Shown here: piece by piece, positions 1 through 7,752 of the stretch
How positions within the stretch are numbered: the first letter of the stretch is position 1
Layout of the letters: every line of letters starts with the position of its first letter
NCBI RefSeq assembly: GCF_902499115.1
Contig: NZ_CABVPN010000025.1
Span: 61,605-125,604 of the forward strand
Length of the DNA stretch: 64,000 bases
Origin: Burkholderia diffusa
GTDB taxonomy: Bacteria; Pseudomonadota; Gammaproteobacteria; Burkholderiales; Burkholderiaceae
Reading direction: 5' to 3'
Notes under the pieces: generated by a model
The model's input: only the letters and a program-made list of their open reading frames with translations
Told to the model about the DNA's origin: nothing
The model's database searches: none
Program-made: the position numbers and the translations under genes

Positions 1-137
1 TCCAGTCGGCGAGCAACGCGTTCAAGGCGACGATCAACCTGACGCGCTTCTGGTCCGTGTCTGCATACGGCGGCACGTTCCAGGGCGTCGACCTGAACTA
101 CACGCGGCGCTTCGATCGCTGGTTCAGCCGGCGGTGA
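1..137 (+). CDS. 3' end of an unidentified protein gene (truncated by window edge)
   Basis: An open frame enters from the window edge and stops with TGA at 135-137, giving 44 residues. The visible tail is rich in alternating polar and aromatic residues (for example LTRFWSVSAYGG and DLNYTRRFDRWF). This fits the closing beta-strands of an outer-membrane or beta-rich envelope protein, but I do not recognise the family. The gene runs toward metG, which is on the other strand, so the two are convergent across the terminator at 198-1681. Confidence 0.5.
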   Translation, partial: QSASNAFKATINLTRFWSVSAYGGTFQGVDLNYTRRFDRWFSRR

Positions 138-252
138 CGGCACGCGCTTCGACGCGCATCGGAATCGTCGTCGCGACTCGCATCGCCGTCGCGCATGAAA
201 AAAGCCCCGCACGCATTGAACTGACCCCGTAAAGTTGGACGGGTTATGACGG

Positions 253-1089
253 CTAGGGCTGAGAGGGCTGAGTTCTGTATTGCACGGGACTCAGCCCTTT
301 TAGTTTCAGTTTGATGCGGTCGTGATTGTAGTAGTGGATGTAGCTTGCCAAGCCGGATTGCAGTTCGTCCAGGTTGCGGAACCGATTCAGATGGAAGAAC
401 TCGGATTTCAGCGTGCCGAAGAAGCTCTCCATGGCGGCGTTGTCCAGGCAATTCCCTTTATGCGACATGCTTTGCGTGAGCGCTCGTTGCTGCAGTAGGC
501 GGCGATACGCTGGCATCTGGTACTGCCAGCCCTGATCCGAATGCAAGAGAGGCCGCTCGTGTGACTTCAAGCGCGCCAATGCCTTGCGAAGCATTGCGCT
601 GACCATCTCGAACGCCGGGCGCCTCGCGGTTTCATAAGCAATGATCTCGCCGTTGTACAGATCGAGCACTGGTGACAGGTACAGCTTCTGGCCGCCCACG
701 TTGAATTCCGTGACATCCGTTACCCACTTCTCGTTCGGACGCTTTGCGTAGAACCGACGCTGTAAAACATGAGGTGCAACACGTCCGACGCTACCTTTGT
801 AGGAGCGGTATTTCTTCGGGCGCACACAAGACTTCAGCCGCAACTCGCCCATCAGACGCGCCACAGTCTTGTGGTTAATCACCTGTCCCAGATTACGTAG
901 AGCGAGCGTGATGCGTCGATAGCCGTAGCGGCCCTTGTGCCGTTCGAACAGCGAGCAGATTCTCGCCCTTGTATCGGCATACTTGTCGGCTGCTCCGAGC
1001 AATTTCTGATGATAGTAGAACGTGCTGCGCGCCAAGCCGGCAACCTTCAACAAGCCCGCAAGCGGATATTGCTGCCTTAGCTCGAGCAC
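253..1089 (-). CDS. IS3-family transposase OrfB (DDE integrase domain)
   Basis: This is the catalytic half of the transposase, 278 residues, with a GTG at 1089 as possible internal start. An HTH_21-type segment (residues 38-95) precedes an rve integrase core. The DDE triad is visible as D125 (KWVTDVTEF), D185 (LLHSDQGWQY) and E221 (ESFFGTLKSE), a DD35E spacing. The frame is open upstream to the slippery site at 1146-1152. The functional product is therefore expected to be an OrfAB fusion made by -1 frameshifting rather than free OrfB. Length and motifs show no damage. Confidence 0.93.
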   Translation of the reverse strand: MLELRQQYPLAGLLKVAGLARSTFYYHQKLLGAADKYADTRARICSLFERHKGRYGYRRITLALRNLGQVINHKTVARLMGELRLKSCVRPKKYRSYKGSVGRVAPHVLQRRFYAKRPNEKWVTDVTEFNVGGQKLYLSPVLDLYNGEIIAYETARRPAFEMVSAMLRKALARLKSHERPLLHSDQGWQYQMPAYRRLLQQRALTQSMSHKGNCLDNAAMESFFGTLKSEFFHLNRFRNLDELQSGLASYIHYYNHDRIKLKLKGLSPVQYRTQPSQP

Positions 1090-1613
1090 GATTTGCGCTT
1101 TTTGCGTTGCGCTGATCGCTGCTGCGCTTGAGCCAAGGCTTCGAGCTTTTTTAGGTACGCGTTCTCCATGCGCAGGAAGTTCAACTCGTCGAGTAGTTCC
1201 TGTCGGGAGCGCGTATCGTCCTCGGGTAGCGGCGGTGGCGTGATCGGTGGCTTGGGCATCTTTCTGGGGCGCCCCCGCTGGCGCGGCGACAGTGCGTCTA
1301 TACCGCCTTCATCATACTGGCGTTTCCACTGGCCGATGGCCGTACGGTTCCTAATGTTGAAGCGTGCAGCCGTCTCACGCGCTGACAACCCCTCGCTACG
1401 CATTTGCTGCAGTACAAGCAACTTGAACTCTGCGCTGTAGCGCTCGCACTTCTTCTTCAAGCCTGCCGGACCATGTATGCGATGGGCCGCCACCCACTTG
1501 CGGATCGTCGCCTCATCGACGCCGTGGCGCTTGGACATCTCACGGAACCCAGCGTGGCCGGACTCGTACTCCTCTGCAATGGATACCTTGAACTGCTCCG
1601 TGTACTTGCTCAT
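1077..1613 (-). CDS. IS3-family transposase OrfA (helix-turn-helix subunit)
   Basis: This is the DNA-binding half of the transposase. The start is placed at ATG 1613 (MSKYTEQFK) because an in-frame ATG further upstream lies almost in the terminal repeat. Two helix-turn-helix segments are visible: EMSKRHGVDEATIRKWV near residues 25-41 and ARETAARFNIRNRTAIGQW near 78-96. A leucine-zipper-like helix (ELLDELNFLRMENAYLKKL) follows near the C-terminus, as in IS150-type OrfA. Near that helix lies the heptamer A AAA AAG at 1152-1146, in the right phase for -1 slippage into OrfB. Confidence 0.92.
   Translation of the reverse strand: MSKYTEQFKVSIAEEYESGHAGFREMSKRHGVDEATIRKWVAAHRIHGPAGLKKKCERYSAEFKLLVLQQMRSEGLSARETAARFNIRNRTAIGQWKRQYDEGGIDALSPRQRGRPRKMPKPPITPPPLPEDDTRSRQELLDELNFLRMENAYLKKLEALAQAQQRSAQRKKRKSCSS
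1146..1152 (-). promoter_or_regulatory. Programmed -1 frameshift site (A AAA AAG) of the IS
   Basis: On the minus strand the sequence reads CTA AAA AAG in the OrfA frame, the X XXY YYZ form of slippery heptamer used by IS150-group elements. After a -1 shift the new frame is open straight through to OrfB (continuing as ARSLGSSAAAISATQKAQ, then IVLELRQQYPL). The position is therefore consistent with production of the OrfAB transposase. I did not fold the downstream sequence for a stimulatory structure. Confidence 0.75.
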
Positions 1614-1708
1614 GAAAAACACCCCAAAGGTTGGATCGATGTCCAACTTTTGGGGTGCAGTTCACGCATCGTGCGGGGCTTTCGTGCGCAACGGGCGGCG
1701 CGTGCTAC

Positions 1709-3865
1709 TTACTTCACGCGCATGCCGGGCTTCGCGCCGCTGTGCGGCTCGAGGATGTAGAGGCCCGGCTCGGCCTTCTCGTCGGCGGCCGACGCGGCGA
1801 GCACCATCCCTTCGGACAGCCCGAACTTCATCTTGCGCGGCGCGAGGTTCGCGACCATCACCGTCAGCTTGCCGACGAGCTGCTCGGGCTGGTACGCGGA
1901 CTTGATGCCCGAGAACACGTTTCGGGTCTTTTCCTCGCCGACGTCGAGCGTGAGCTGCAGCAGCTTGTCCGAGCCTTCAACGGCCTGGCACGCGACGATC
2001 TTCGCAATGCGCAGGTCGACCTTCGCGAAATCGTCGATCGAGATCGGACCGTCGTCGGCACCGTTCGCGGCGGCGGCCTTCGCGTTCGCCTTGGCGTTCT
2101 TGCCTTCCTTCGCGGCGTTGGCCGCGCTCGCGGCAGCGGCGCCGGTGGCCTCGGCCTGCAGCGAATCGCGGTTCGCGGCGAGCAGCGCGTCGATCTGCTT
2201 CGGATCGACGCGCGTCATCAGGTGCTGGTACGCCTTGACCGGCTGCGCGGACGACAGCGGTTTCGCGGCGTCGGCCCACGTGAGCGGCGCGATCCCGAAG
2301 AAGGTCTCGACGGCTTCGGCCACGCGCGGCATCACCGGCTTCAGCGCGAGCGACAGCAGGCGGAATGCCTCGAGGCTCACGCTGCAGGTTTCGTGCAGCG
2401 CGACCGCGTTGGCCGGATCCTTCGCGAGTTCCCACGGCTTCGCGCCGTCGACGTATGCGTTCACTTCGTCAGCGAGTTCCATCGTCTGGCGCAGCGCGCG
2501 GCTGTATTCGCGCGCTTCGTAGTGCGCGGCGATCGCGGGAATCGCATCGCGCAGCTTCGCGACGAGCGGATGGTTCATCGCGCTGTCCTGCACGCGGCCG
2601 TCGAAGCGCTTGAGCAGGAAGCCGGCCGCGCGGCTCGCGATGTTCACGTACTTGCCGACGAGATCGCTGTTCACGCGCGCCTGGAAATCATCGAGGTTCA
2701 GGTCGATATCTTCCATCGTCGCGTTCAGCTTCGCGGCGAAGTAGTAGCGCAGCCATTCCGGGTTCAGGCCGGTGTCGATGTAGCTCTGCGCGGTGATGAA
2801 CGTGCCGCGCGACTTCGACATCTTCGCGCCGTCGACCGTCAGGAAGCCGTGCGCGAACACGTTGGTCGGCGTGCGATGGCCCGAGAACTCGAGCATCGCC
2901 GGCCAGAACAGCGTGTGGAAATACAGGATGTCCTTGCCGATGAAGTGGTACTGCTCGGCGGTCGAGCCCGACCGGATCCACGCGTCGAAGTCGATGCCCT
3001 TGCGGTCGCACAGGTTCTTGAAGCTCGCGTAATAACCGACCGGCGCGTCCAGCCACACGTAGAAGTACTTGCCGGGTGCGCCCGGGATCTCGAAGCCGAA
3101 GTACGGCGCGTCGCGCGAGATGTCCCAGTCGGCGAGGCGGGCTTCGCCGGCGTCGCCGAGCCATTCGCGCATCTTGTTGGTGGCTTCGGGCTGAGCGAGG
3201 CCGCTGACCCATTCGCGCAGGAACGACTCGCAGCGCGGGTCCGACAGGCGGAAGAAATAGTGCGTCGACGTCTTGCGCACCGGCGTCGCACCGGATACGA
3301 CCGAATACGGATTCAGCAGTTCGGTCGGCAGATAGGTCGAACCGCACACTTCGCAGTTGTCGCCGTACTGGTCCTTCGCGTGGCACTTCGGGCATTCGCC
3401 CTTGATGAAGCGGTCCGGCAGGAACATTTCCTTGACCGGGTCGTACGCCTGCTCGATCTCGCGCTCGGCGATCAGGTCGTTTTCCTTCAGCGCGAGGTAG
3501 ATCTTCTCGCTCAGCACGCGGTTCTCGTCCGAGTCGGTCGAGTAGAAGTTGTCGAACGACACGCCGAAGCTGTCGAAATCGCGCTTGTGCTCGGTCCACA
3601 CGCGGTCGATCAACTGCTTCGGCGTCAGGCCTTCCTTCTCCGCGCGCAGCATGACCGGCGTGCCGTGCGTGTCGTCGGCGCCGATGTAGTAGACCTCGTG
3701 GCCGTGCATTCGAAGCGTCCGCACCCAGATGTCGGTCTGGATGTACTCGACCAGGTGGCCGATGTGGATCTGGCCATTGGCATAGGGCAGTGCGGACGTA
3801 ACGAGGATCTGGCGGCTGCCTTGCGGCGCCGCAGCCTGCACGGAAGTGAGGTCGGATGCGGACAT
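1709..3865 (-). CDS. metG: Methionine--tRNA ligase
   Basis: Cytoplasmic class I aminoacyl-tRNA synthetase that charges tRNA-Met for initiation and elongation; 718 residues. The HIGH motif is at residues 34-37 (NGQIHIGHL) and the KMSKS loop near 346-350 (GAKMSKSRGTF). A zinc-knuckle insert with paired CPKC and CEVC motifs lies near 145-165. An Ala/Lys-rich linker then leads to a C-terminal Trbp111-like tRNA-binding domain (from about 610, DFAKVDLRIAKI), the long dimeric form of MetG. The start is the ATG at 3865, just ahead of SALPYANGQIHIGH. Its terminator downstream has been split by the IS. Confidence 0.97.
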   Translation of the reverse strand: MSASDLTSVQAAAPQGSRQILVTSALPYANGQIHIGHLVEYIQTDIWVRTLRMHGHEVYYIGADDTHGTPVMLRAEKEGLTPKQLIDRVWTEHKRDFDSFGVSFDNFYSTDSDENRVLSEKIYLALKENDLIAEREIEQAYDPVKEMFLPDRFIKGECPKCHAKDQYGDNCEVCGSTYLPTELLNPYSVVSGATPVRKTSTHYFFRLSDPRCESFLREWVSGLAQPEATNKMREWLGDAGEARLADWDISRDAPYFGFEIPGAPGKYFYVWLDAPVGYYASFKNLCDRKGIDFDAWIRSGSTAEQYHFIGKDILYFHTLFWPAMLEFSGHRTPTNVFAHGFLTVDGAKMSKSRGTFITAQSYIDTGLNPEWLRYYFAAKLNATMEDIDLNLDDFQARVNSDLVGKYVNIASRAAGFLLKRFDGRVQDSAMNHPLVAKLRDAIPAIAAHYEAREYSRALRQTMELADEVNAYVDGAKPWELAKDPANAVALHETCSVSLEAFRLLSLALKPVMPRVAEAVETFFGIAPLTWADAAKPLSSAQPVKAYQHLMTRVDPKQIDALLAANRDSLQAEATGAAAASAANAAKEGKNAKANAKAAAANGADDGPISIDDFAKVDLRIAKIVACQAVEGSDKLLQLTLDVGEEKTRNVFSGIKSAYQPEQLVGKLTVMVANLAPRKMKFGLSEGMVLAASAADEKAEPGLYILEPHSGAKPGMRVK

Positions 3866-4030
3866 AGGGTCTGTAGAAGAACGGCGGAAACGACGGAAAC
3901 TGCGATTCTAGCAGGGGCGCGGGCAGGTCAGCCGGCGCGGGCGCCATGGCGCGGACGCAGGACGGGGCGGGGCCGCCGTGGCGGCTTGCCCGGTGGCGCA
4001 ATGCTGCGGCGCAGCATACGAATTCCGGGC

Positions 4031-4059
4031 AAAAAAAACCGGGGCGGATTCGGCCCCGG
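4031..4059 (-). terminator. Intrinsic terminator of the OmpA-like lipoprotein gene
   Basis: On the minus strand the sequence is CCGGGGC, a 7-base loop, GCCCCGG and then eight T. It lies about 175 bp downstream of the lipoprotein stop at 4234. The rest of the interval 3866-4233 has no supported gene. The part next to 3866 should hold the metG promoter, but I could not assign -35 and -10 boxes. Confidence 0.8.
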
Positions 4060-4233
4060 AGCAACAACGACAAGAGGAGAATGGTGACGCGCCGGCTGCG
4101 CCAGCCGCGTACCGTAAAGACAGACCGCGGGCCGCGACAGAAGTTCGAAATTTTTTTCGATTCGTTACGGATCCCGCTGGAAGCCTTGTGCGGCGGGGGC
4201 GCGTGCCCCCGTTTCCTCCTCTCGCGGCGATGC

Positions 4234-4875
4234 TTACTGCTGTGCTGCGCGCAGGTAGATCTCGACGCGGCGGTTTTGCGCACGGCCGGCTTCGGTCGCG
4301 TTGTCCGCGATCGGGTTCGACGGGCCCATGCCTTGTGCCGACAGGCGGCCGCCGGCGACGCCGCGCTGCACCAGTGCGTTCACGACGCTCTGCGCGCGGT
4401 TCTGCGACAGCGTCTGGTTCAGCTGTGCCGAGCCCGTGCTGTCCGTGTAGCCGACGATCGATGCCGTCACTTGCGGGTTCTGGTTCAGCGTCGTCGCCAG
4501 GTCGTTCAGCAGCGGCGTGAAGGCCGGCGTGATCGCGTACTGGTTCGTCGCGAACGTCACCGAGCTCGGCACGTTCAGCTTCAGCGAGCCGTCCGGCTGT
4601 TCGGTCACCTGCGTGCCCGTCTTGGCTGCCGACGGTGCGAGCTTGTTCTTGATCGCTTGCCAGTTGTAACCCGTCACGCCGCCGACCAGTGCGCCGACGC
4701 CCGCGCCGATCGCCGCGCCCTTGCCGCCACCGGCCAGCGCGCCGATGCCCGCGCCCAGCGCCGCACCCGTGCCGGTGCCGACGGCCGTATTGCTGCCTTG
4801 CTGCGTGGCGCAGCCTGCCAGCAGCGCGCCGGCGAGTGCGAAGACGGACAGGCGAGTCGCGATTTTCATGTTCAT
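4234..4875 (-). CDS. OmpA-family lipoprotein with glycine zipper
   Basis: Predicted outer-membrane lipoprotein of 213 residues that would tether the outer membrane to peptidoglycan. The start at ATG 4875 is preceded by GAGAGGA. The signal peptide ends in a lipobox (ALLAGC, Cys near residue 22). A glycine-zipper segment follows (GAALGAGIGALAGGGKGAAI), then an OmpA C-terminal domain (about residues 95-210) with the family signature LSQNRAQSV and a closing AQNRRVEIYL. It resembles E. coli YiaD in architecture. In E. coli metG and mrp are direct divergent neighbours; here this gene stands between metG and apbC. Confidence 0.9.
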   Translation of the reverse strand: MNMKIATRLSVFALAGALLAGCATQQGSNTAVGTGTGAALGAGIGALAGGGKGAAIGAGVGALVGGVTGYNWQAIKNKLAPSAAKTGTQVTEQPDGSLKLNVPSSVTFATNQYAITPAFTPLLNDLATTLNQNPQVTASIVGYTDSTGSAQLNQTLSQNRAQSVVNALVQRGVAGGRLSAQGMGPSNPIADNATEAGRAQNRRVEIYLRAAQQ

Positions 4876-5227
4876 CTTGGATTCCTCTCTTGGTTGAACG
4901 AGTCGACAACGACGACAAACAACAGTTACGGCTCCCTGCACGGCCGCCCGAAAAAGGAAGGGCAGGCCCGTGCCGCGGCAGCCGCCGAGGCGGCCGCATG
5001 CCCTGTTCGTCAGCGGGGCTGTTCCGGACAGGGCGACGCATCAGCCTCTACAATATAGGCGGTTAGTGGCCGATTTGGCCCCATAGCATGCCGCACGCGA
5101 AGATTGCTCCGACGCGCGCGTTCGCGCAATGGCGTGCAACAGATTCTTTCACTTTTCCCGATTTTCGCAGCGTTATTTGATATTTCTTGACGTTTGCGCG
5201 CGAGAAAAACGTTTTCACGGAGTTTCA
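4876..5227. other. Divergent intergenic region between the lipoprotein gene and apbC
   Basis: No coding region is supported here. Bases 5140-5220 are markedly AT-richer than the surroundings and include a TTGACG at 5187-5192, so the apbC promoter is probably in this part, but no good -10 box follows at the right distance. The lipoprotein promoter must also lie in this interval. Confidence 0.5.
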
Positions 5228-6319
5228 ATGAGCATTGACCGGGCACAAGTCGACGCCGCACTGGCGGCTGTCGTCGACCCCAATACCGGCCGTCCGTACG
5301 CGGCGAACAAGGGCGTGCGCAACGTCGCGATCGACGGCGACGTCGTGGCGGTGGACGTGGTGCTCGGCTATCCCGCGCGCAGCCAGCACGACGACGTGCG
5401 CGCACGCATTGCCGATGCGCTGAAGGCCGTGCCGGGCGTGCGCGACGCGCGCGTCGCCGTGTCGCAGGAGATCGTCGCGCACACGGTGCAGCGCGGCGTG
5501 AAGCTGCTGCCGAACGTGAAGAACATCGTCGCGGTCGCATCGGGCAAGGGCGGCGTCGGCAAGAGCACGACGGCCGTGAACCTCGCGCTCGCGCTCGCCG
5601 CGGAAGGCGCGTCGGTCGGCATTCTCGACGCCGACATCTACGGTCCGTCGCTGCCGACCATGCTCGGCATTCACGGCCAGCGCCCCGAGTCGCCGGACAA
5701 CCAGTCGATGAATCCGCTGGTCGGCCATGGGCTGCAGGCGAACTCGATCGGCTTCCTGATCGAGGAAGACAACCCGATGGTGTGGCGCGGCCCGATGGCG
5801 ACATCGGCGCTCGAGCAGCTGCTGCGGCAGACCAACTGGCGCGAGCTCGACTACCTCATCGTCGACATGCCGCCGGGCACGGGCGACATCCAGCTCACGC
5901 TCGCGCAGCGCGTGCCGGTGACGGGCGCCGTGATCGTGACGACGCCGCAGGACATCGCGCTGCTCGACGCCAAGAAGGGCCTGAAGATGTTCGAGAAGGT
6001 CGGGATTCCGATCCTCGGTATCGTCGAGAACATGAGCATCCACGTCTGCTCGAACTGCGGCCACGAAGAGCACATCTTCGGCGCGGGCGGTGCCGAGCGG
6101 ATGGCCCGGGATTATGGTGTGAACGTGCTCGGCAGCCTGCCGCTCGACATCGCGATCCGCGAGCGCGCCGACAGCGGCACGCCGACGGTCGTGGCCGAAC
6201 CGGACGGCGCGCTGGCGCGGCGCTACCGCGATATCGCGCGCGGGGTCGCGCTGGCGATCGCCGAGCGCGCGCGCGATATGACGTCGAAGTTCCCGTCGAT
6301 CGTTGTTCAAAATACGTAA
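5228..6319 (+). CDS. apbC: Iron-sulfur cluster carrier protein ApbC (Mrp/NBP35 family)
   Basis: Cytoplasmic P-loop ATPase that binds and passes on Fe-S clusters; 363 residues. The start at ATG 5228 follows CACGGAG. An N-terminal MIP18/DUF59-type domain (residues 5-80) precedes the deviant Walker A motif GKGGVGKST (about 105-113). The Walker B region reads LIVDMPPGTGD. The cluster-binding CxxC pair (VCSNCGHEEH) is near 274-277. All key motifs are present. E. coli mrp likewise lies beside metG. Confidence 0.96.
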   Translation: MSIDRAQVDAALAAVVDPNTGRPYAANKGVRNVAIDGDVVAVDVVLGYPARSQHDDVRARIADALKAVPGVRDARVAVSQEIVAHTVQRGVKLLPNVKNIVAVASGKGGVGKSTTAVNLALALAAEGASVGILDADIYGPSLPTMLGIHGQRPESPDNQSMNPLVGHGLQANSIGFLIEEDNPMVWRGPMATSALEQLLRQTNWRELDYLIVDMPPGTGDIQLTLAQRVPVTGAVIVTTPQDIALLDAKKGLKMFEKVGIPILGIVENMSIHVCSNCGHEEHIFGAGGAERMARDYGVNVLGSLPLDIAIRERADSGTPTVVAEPDGALARRYRDIARGVALAIAERARDMTSKFPSIVVQNT

Positions 6320-6452
6320 AACCCTTGCGGGGCGGGGCCTCACGCTGTTTACGGCGCCGCGAGGCGCGGTATCATGGCGACTTTCCCCGGGTCCCTTTAC
6401 CCGCCCGGCATGGCCGCCGTGTCGAACGGCCGCCAGCCGGCATGAGGATCGA

Positions 6453-6989
6453 ATGAACCAACGACATCACGGCGTGCACGCCGGCCGCGCGCGGCGCGCG
6501 CTGCTGGCCGCCGCCGCGCTGGGCCTGCTGGCCGGCTGTACCTCTTTTTCCTCGTCGCACGAAAAGCGCGCCGACGCGCAACTGCAGCCGACCGTCGGCT
6601 CGCAGGCACGCGGTGCGGTGACGTTCGTCGAACGCCCGGACGGCGTCCAGGTCACGTACAACCTGGCCGGCCTGCCGCCGAACAGCGATCACGCGCTGCA
6701 GGTGCATGAGCGCGGCGACTGCAACGCGGGCGACGGCTCGAGCGCCGGCCAGGTGTTCGCGCCGGCAGCCGACCGGCTGCGCGCGGGTGCGCGCGTCGCC
6801 GGCGATCTCGGCAACATCCATGCGGATGCGAACGGCGTGGCGGCGGGTTTCATCGTCGCACCCGATCTGGCCCTCGACGGTGTGCGCTCCGCGCTGAATC
6901 GCGCGGCGCTGGTGCACCGCGACCCGAGCGACCCGGCGTTTCCGCAGCACGGCGCGGGGCCGGCGCTCGCGTGTGGCGTGATCCGATGA
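6453..6989 (+). CDS. SodC-like (Cu/Zn superoxide dismutase family) lipoprotein with lost metal ligands
   Basis: Predicted envelope lipoprotein of 178 residues, with lipobox LLAGC (Cys29). The fold signature of Cu/Zn SOD is visible: VTYNLAGLPPNSDHALQVHERGDC, then VAGDLGNIHADANG, then AALVHRD, with Cys90 and Cys174 available for the usual disulfide. However, the canonical GFHVHEFGD is ALQVHERGD here (first His replaced by Gln83), the segment carrying the bridging His and zinc His ligands reads GQVFAPAADR with no His, and the His before GDL is Ala116. Only H85, D118 and H155 align with ligands. Enzyme activity is doubtful; a structural or copper-related role is possible. The start at 6453 is chosen for the signal peptide. 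Confidence 0.8.
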   Translation: MNQRHHGVHAGRARRALLAAAALGLLAGCTSFSSSHEKRADAQLQPTVGSQARGAVTFVERPDGVQVTYNLAGLPPNSDHALQVHERGDCNAGDGSSAGQVFAPAADRLRAGARVAGDLGNIHADANGVAAGFIVAPDLALDGVRSALNRAALVHRDPSDPAFPQHGAGPALACGVIR

Positions 6990-7101
6990 CGGACGCCGCA
7001 TGCGCGGGCCGATGATCGCGTAAAATGTGCGCCTTTCCCGGCCGCGGCCTCGCGGGTCCGGCCCTCACCGACTGTCACGCAGCGTTTCCAGGCGCCCTGT
7101 T

Positions 7102-7671
7102 ATGAGCATCAAGTCCGACAAGTGGATTCGGCGCATGGCCGAAGAACACAAGATGATCGAGCCGTTCGTGCCCGATCAGGTTCGCGCGTCCGAGGACGGT
7201 CGCAGGATCGTCAGCTACGGCACGTCGAGCTACGGCTACGACATTCGCTGCGCGGACGAATTCAAGATCTTCACGAACATCAATTCGACGATCGTCGATC
7301 CGAAGAACTTCGACGAGGGTTCGTTTGTCGATTTCAAGGGCGACGTGTGCATCATCCCGCCGAATTCGTTCGCGCTGGCCCGCACCGTCGAATATTTCCG
7401 CATCCCGCGCACCGTGCTCACCGTCTGCCTCGGCAAGTCGACGTACGCGCGCTGCGGGATCATCGTCAACGTGACGCCGTTCGAACCCGAGTGGGAAGGC
7501 TACGTCACGCTGGAATTCTCGAATACCACGCCGCTGCCCGCGAAGATCTACGCGAACGAAGGTGTCGCGCAGGTGCTGTTCTTCGAAAGCGACGAAGTGT
7601 GCGACGTGTCGTACGCCGATCGCGGCGGCAAGTATCAGGGTCAGCGCGGTGTCACGCTGCCGAAAACCTGA
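7102..7671 (+). CDS. dcd: dCTP deaminase
   Basis: Deaminates dCTP to dUTP, feeding thymidylate synthesis; cytoplasmic trimer of the dUTPase superfamily. 189 residues, the usual length. The start ATG 7102 (MSIKSDKWI) matches family N-termini. The active-site region [16 protein letters not shown] and the catalytic Glu in [12 protein letters not shown] are present. The closing segment [14 protein letters not shown] is the flexible nucleotide lid. It stands 81 bp upstream of the decarboxylase gene in the same direction, so the two may be co-transcribed. Confidence 0.96.
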
Positions 7672-7752
7672 TCTGGTTGCATAACGTCTCACCAGTTTCC
7701 GGGTGACCGCTGCGCGTGACGCGCCGCGGTCGTTCTTTTTGGAGAATCGCCC

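Larger units (their letters stand above)
217..1664 (-). mobile_element. Complete IS3-family (IS150-group) insertion sequence, 1448 bp
   Basis: The left end reads TGAACTGACCCCGTAAAG and the right end, reverse complemented, TGAACTGCACCCCAAAAG. Both continue into TTGGAC, giving imperfect terminal inverted repeats of about 24 bp that resemble those of IS150. A direct repeat CGCAT flanks the element (212-216 and 1665-1669) and is the likely target duplication. Inside are two overlapping reading frames, orfA and orfB, in the normal IS3 order on the minus strand. Ends, frames and the DDE motif all look intact, so it may still be active. It lies in the same orientation as metG, so read-through from metG enters its transposase end. 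Confidence 0.92.
198..1681. terminator. metG intrinsic terminator split by an insertion sequence
   Basis: The left half (198-216) is a run of A followed by GCCCCGCACGCAT. The right half (1665-1681) is CGCATCGTGCGGGGCTT. Removing the IS and one copy of CGCAT leaves AAGCCCCGCACG, a CAT loop and CGTGCGGGGCTT: a perfect 12-bp stem. On the minus strand it is followed by six T, the classic form of a terminator for metG, whose stop codon is at 1709. The upstream plus-strand gene could use the same hairpin. The two halves are now about 1.45 kb apart, so the hairpin cannot form as before. Confidence 0.8.

Noticed and set aside
1631..4087. An 818-codon open frame on the plus strand opposite metG
   Set aside because: It mirrors the coding strand of metG, has Arg/Val/Asp-rich composition typical of antisense frames in GC-rich DNA, and no recognisable domain.
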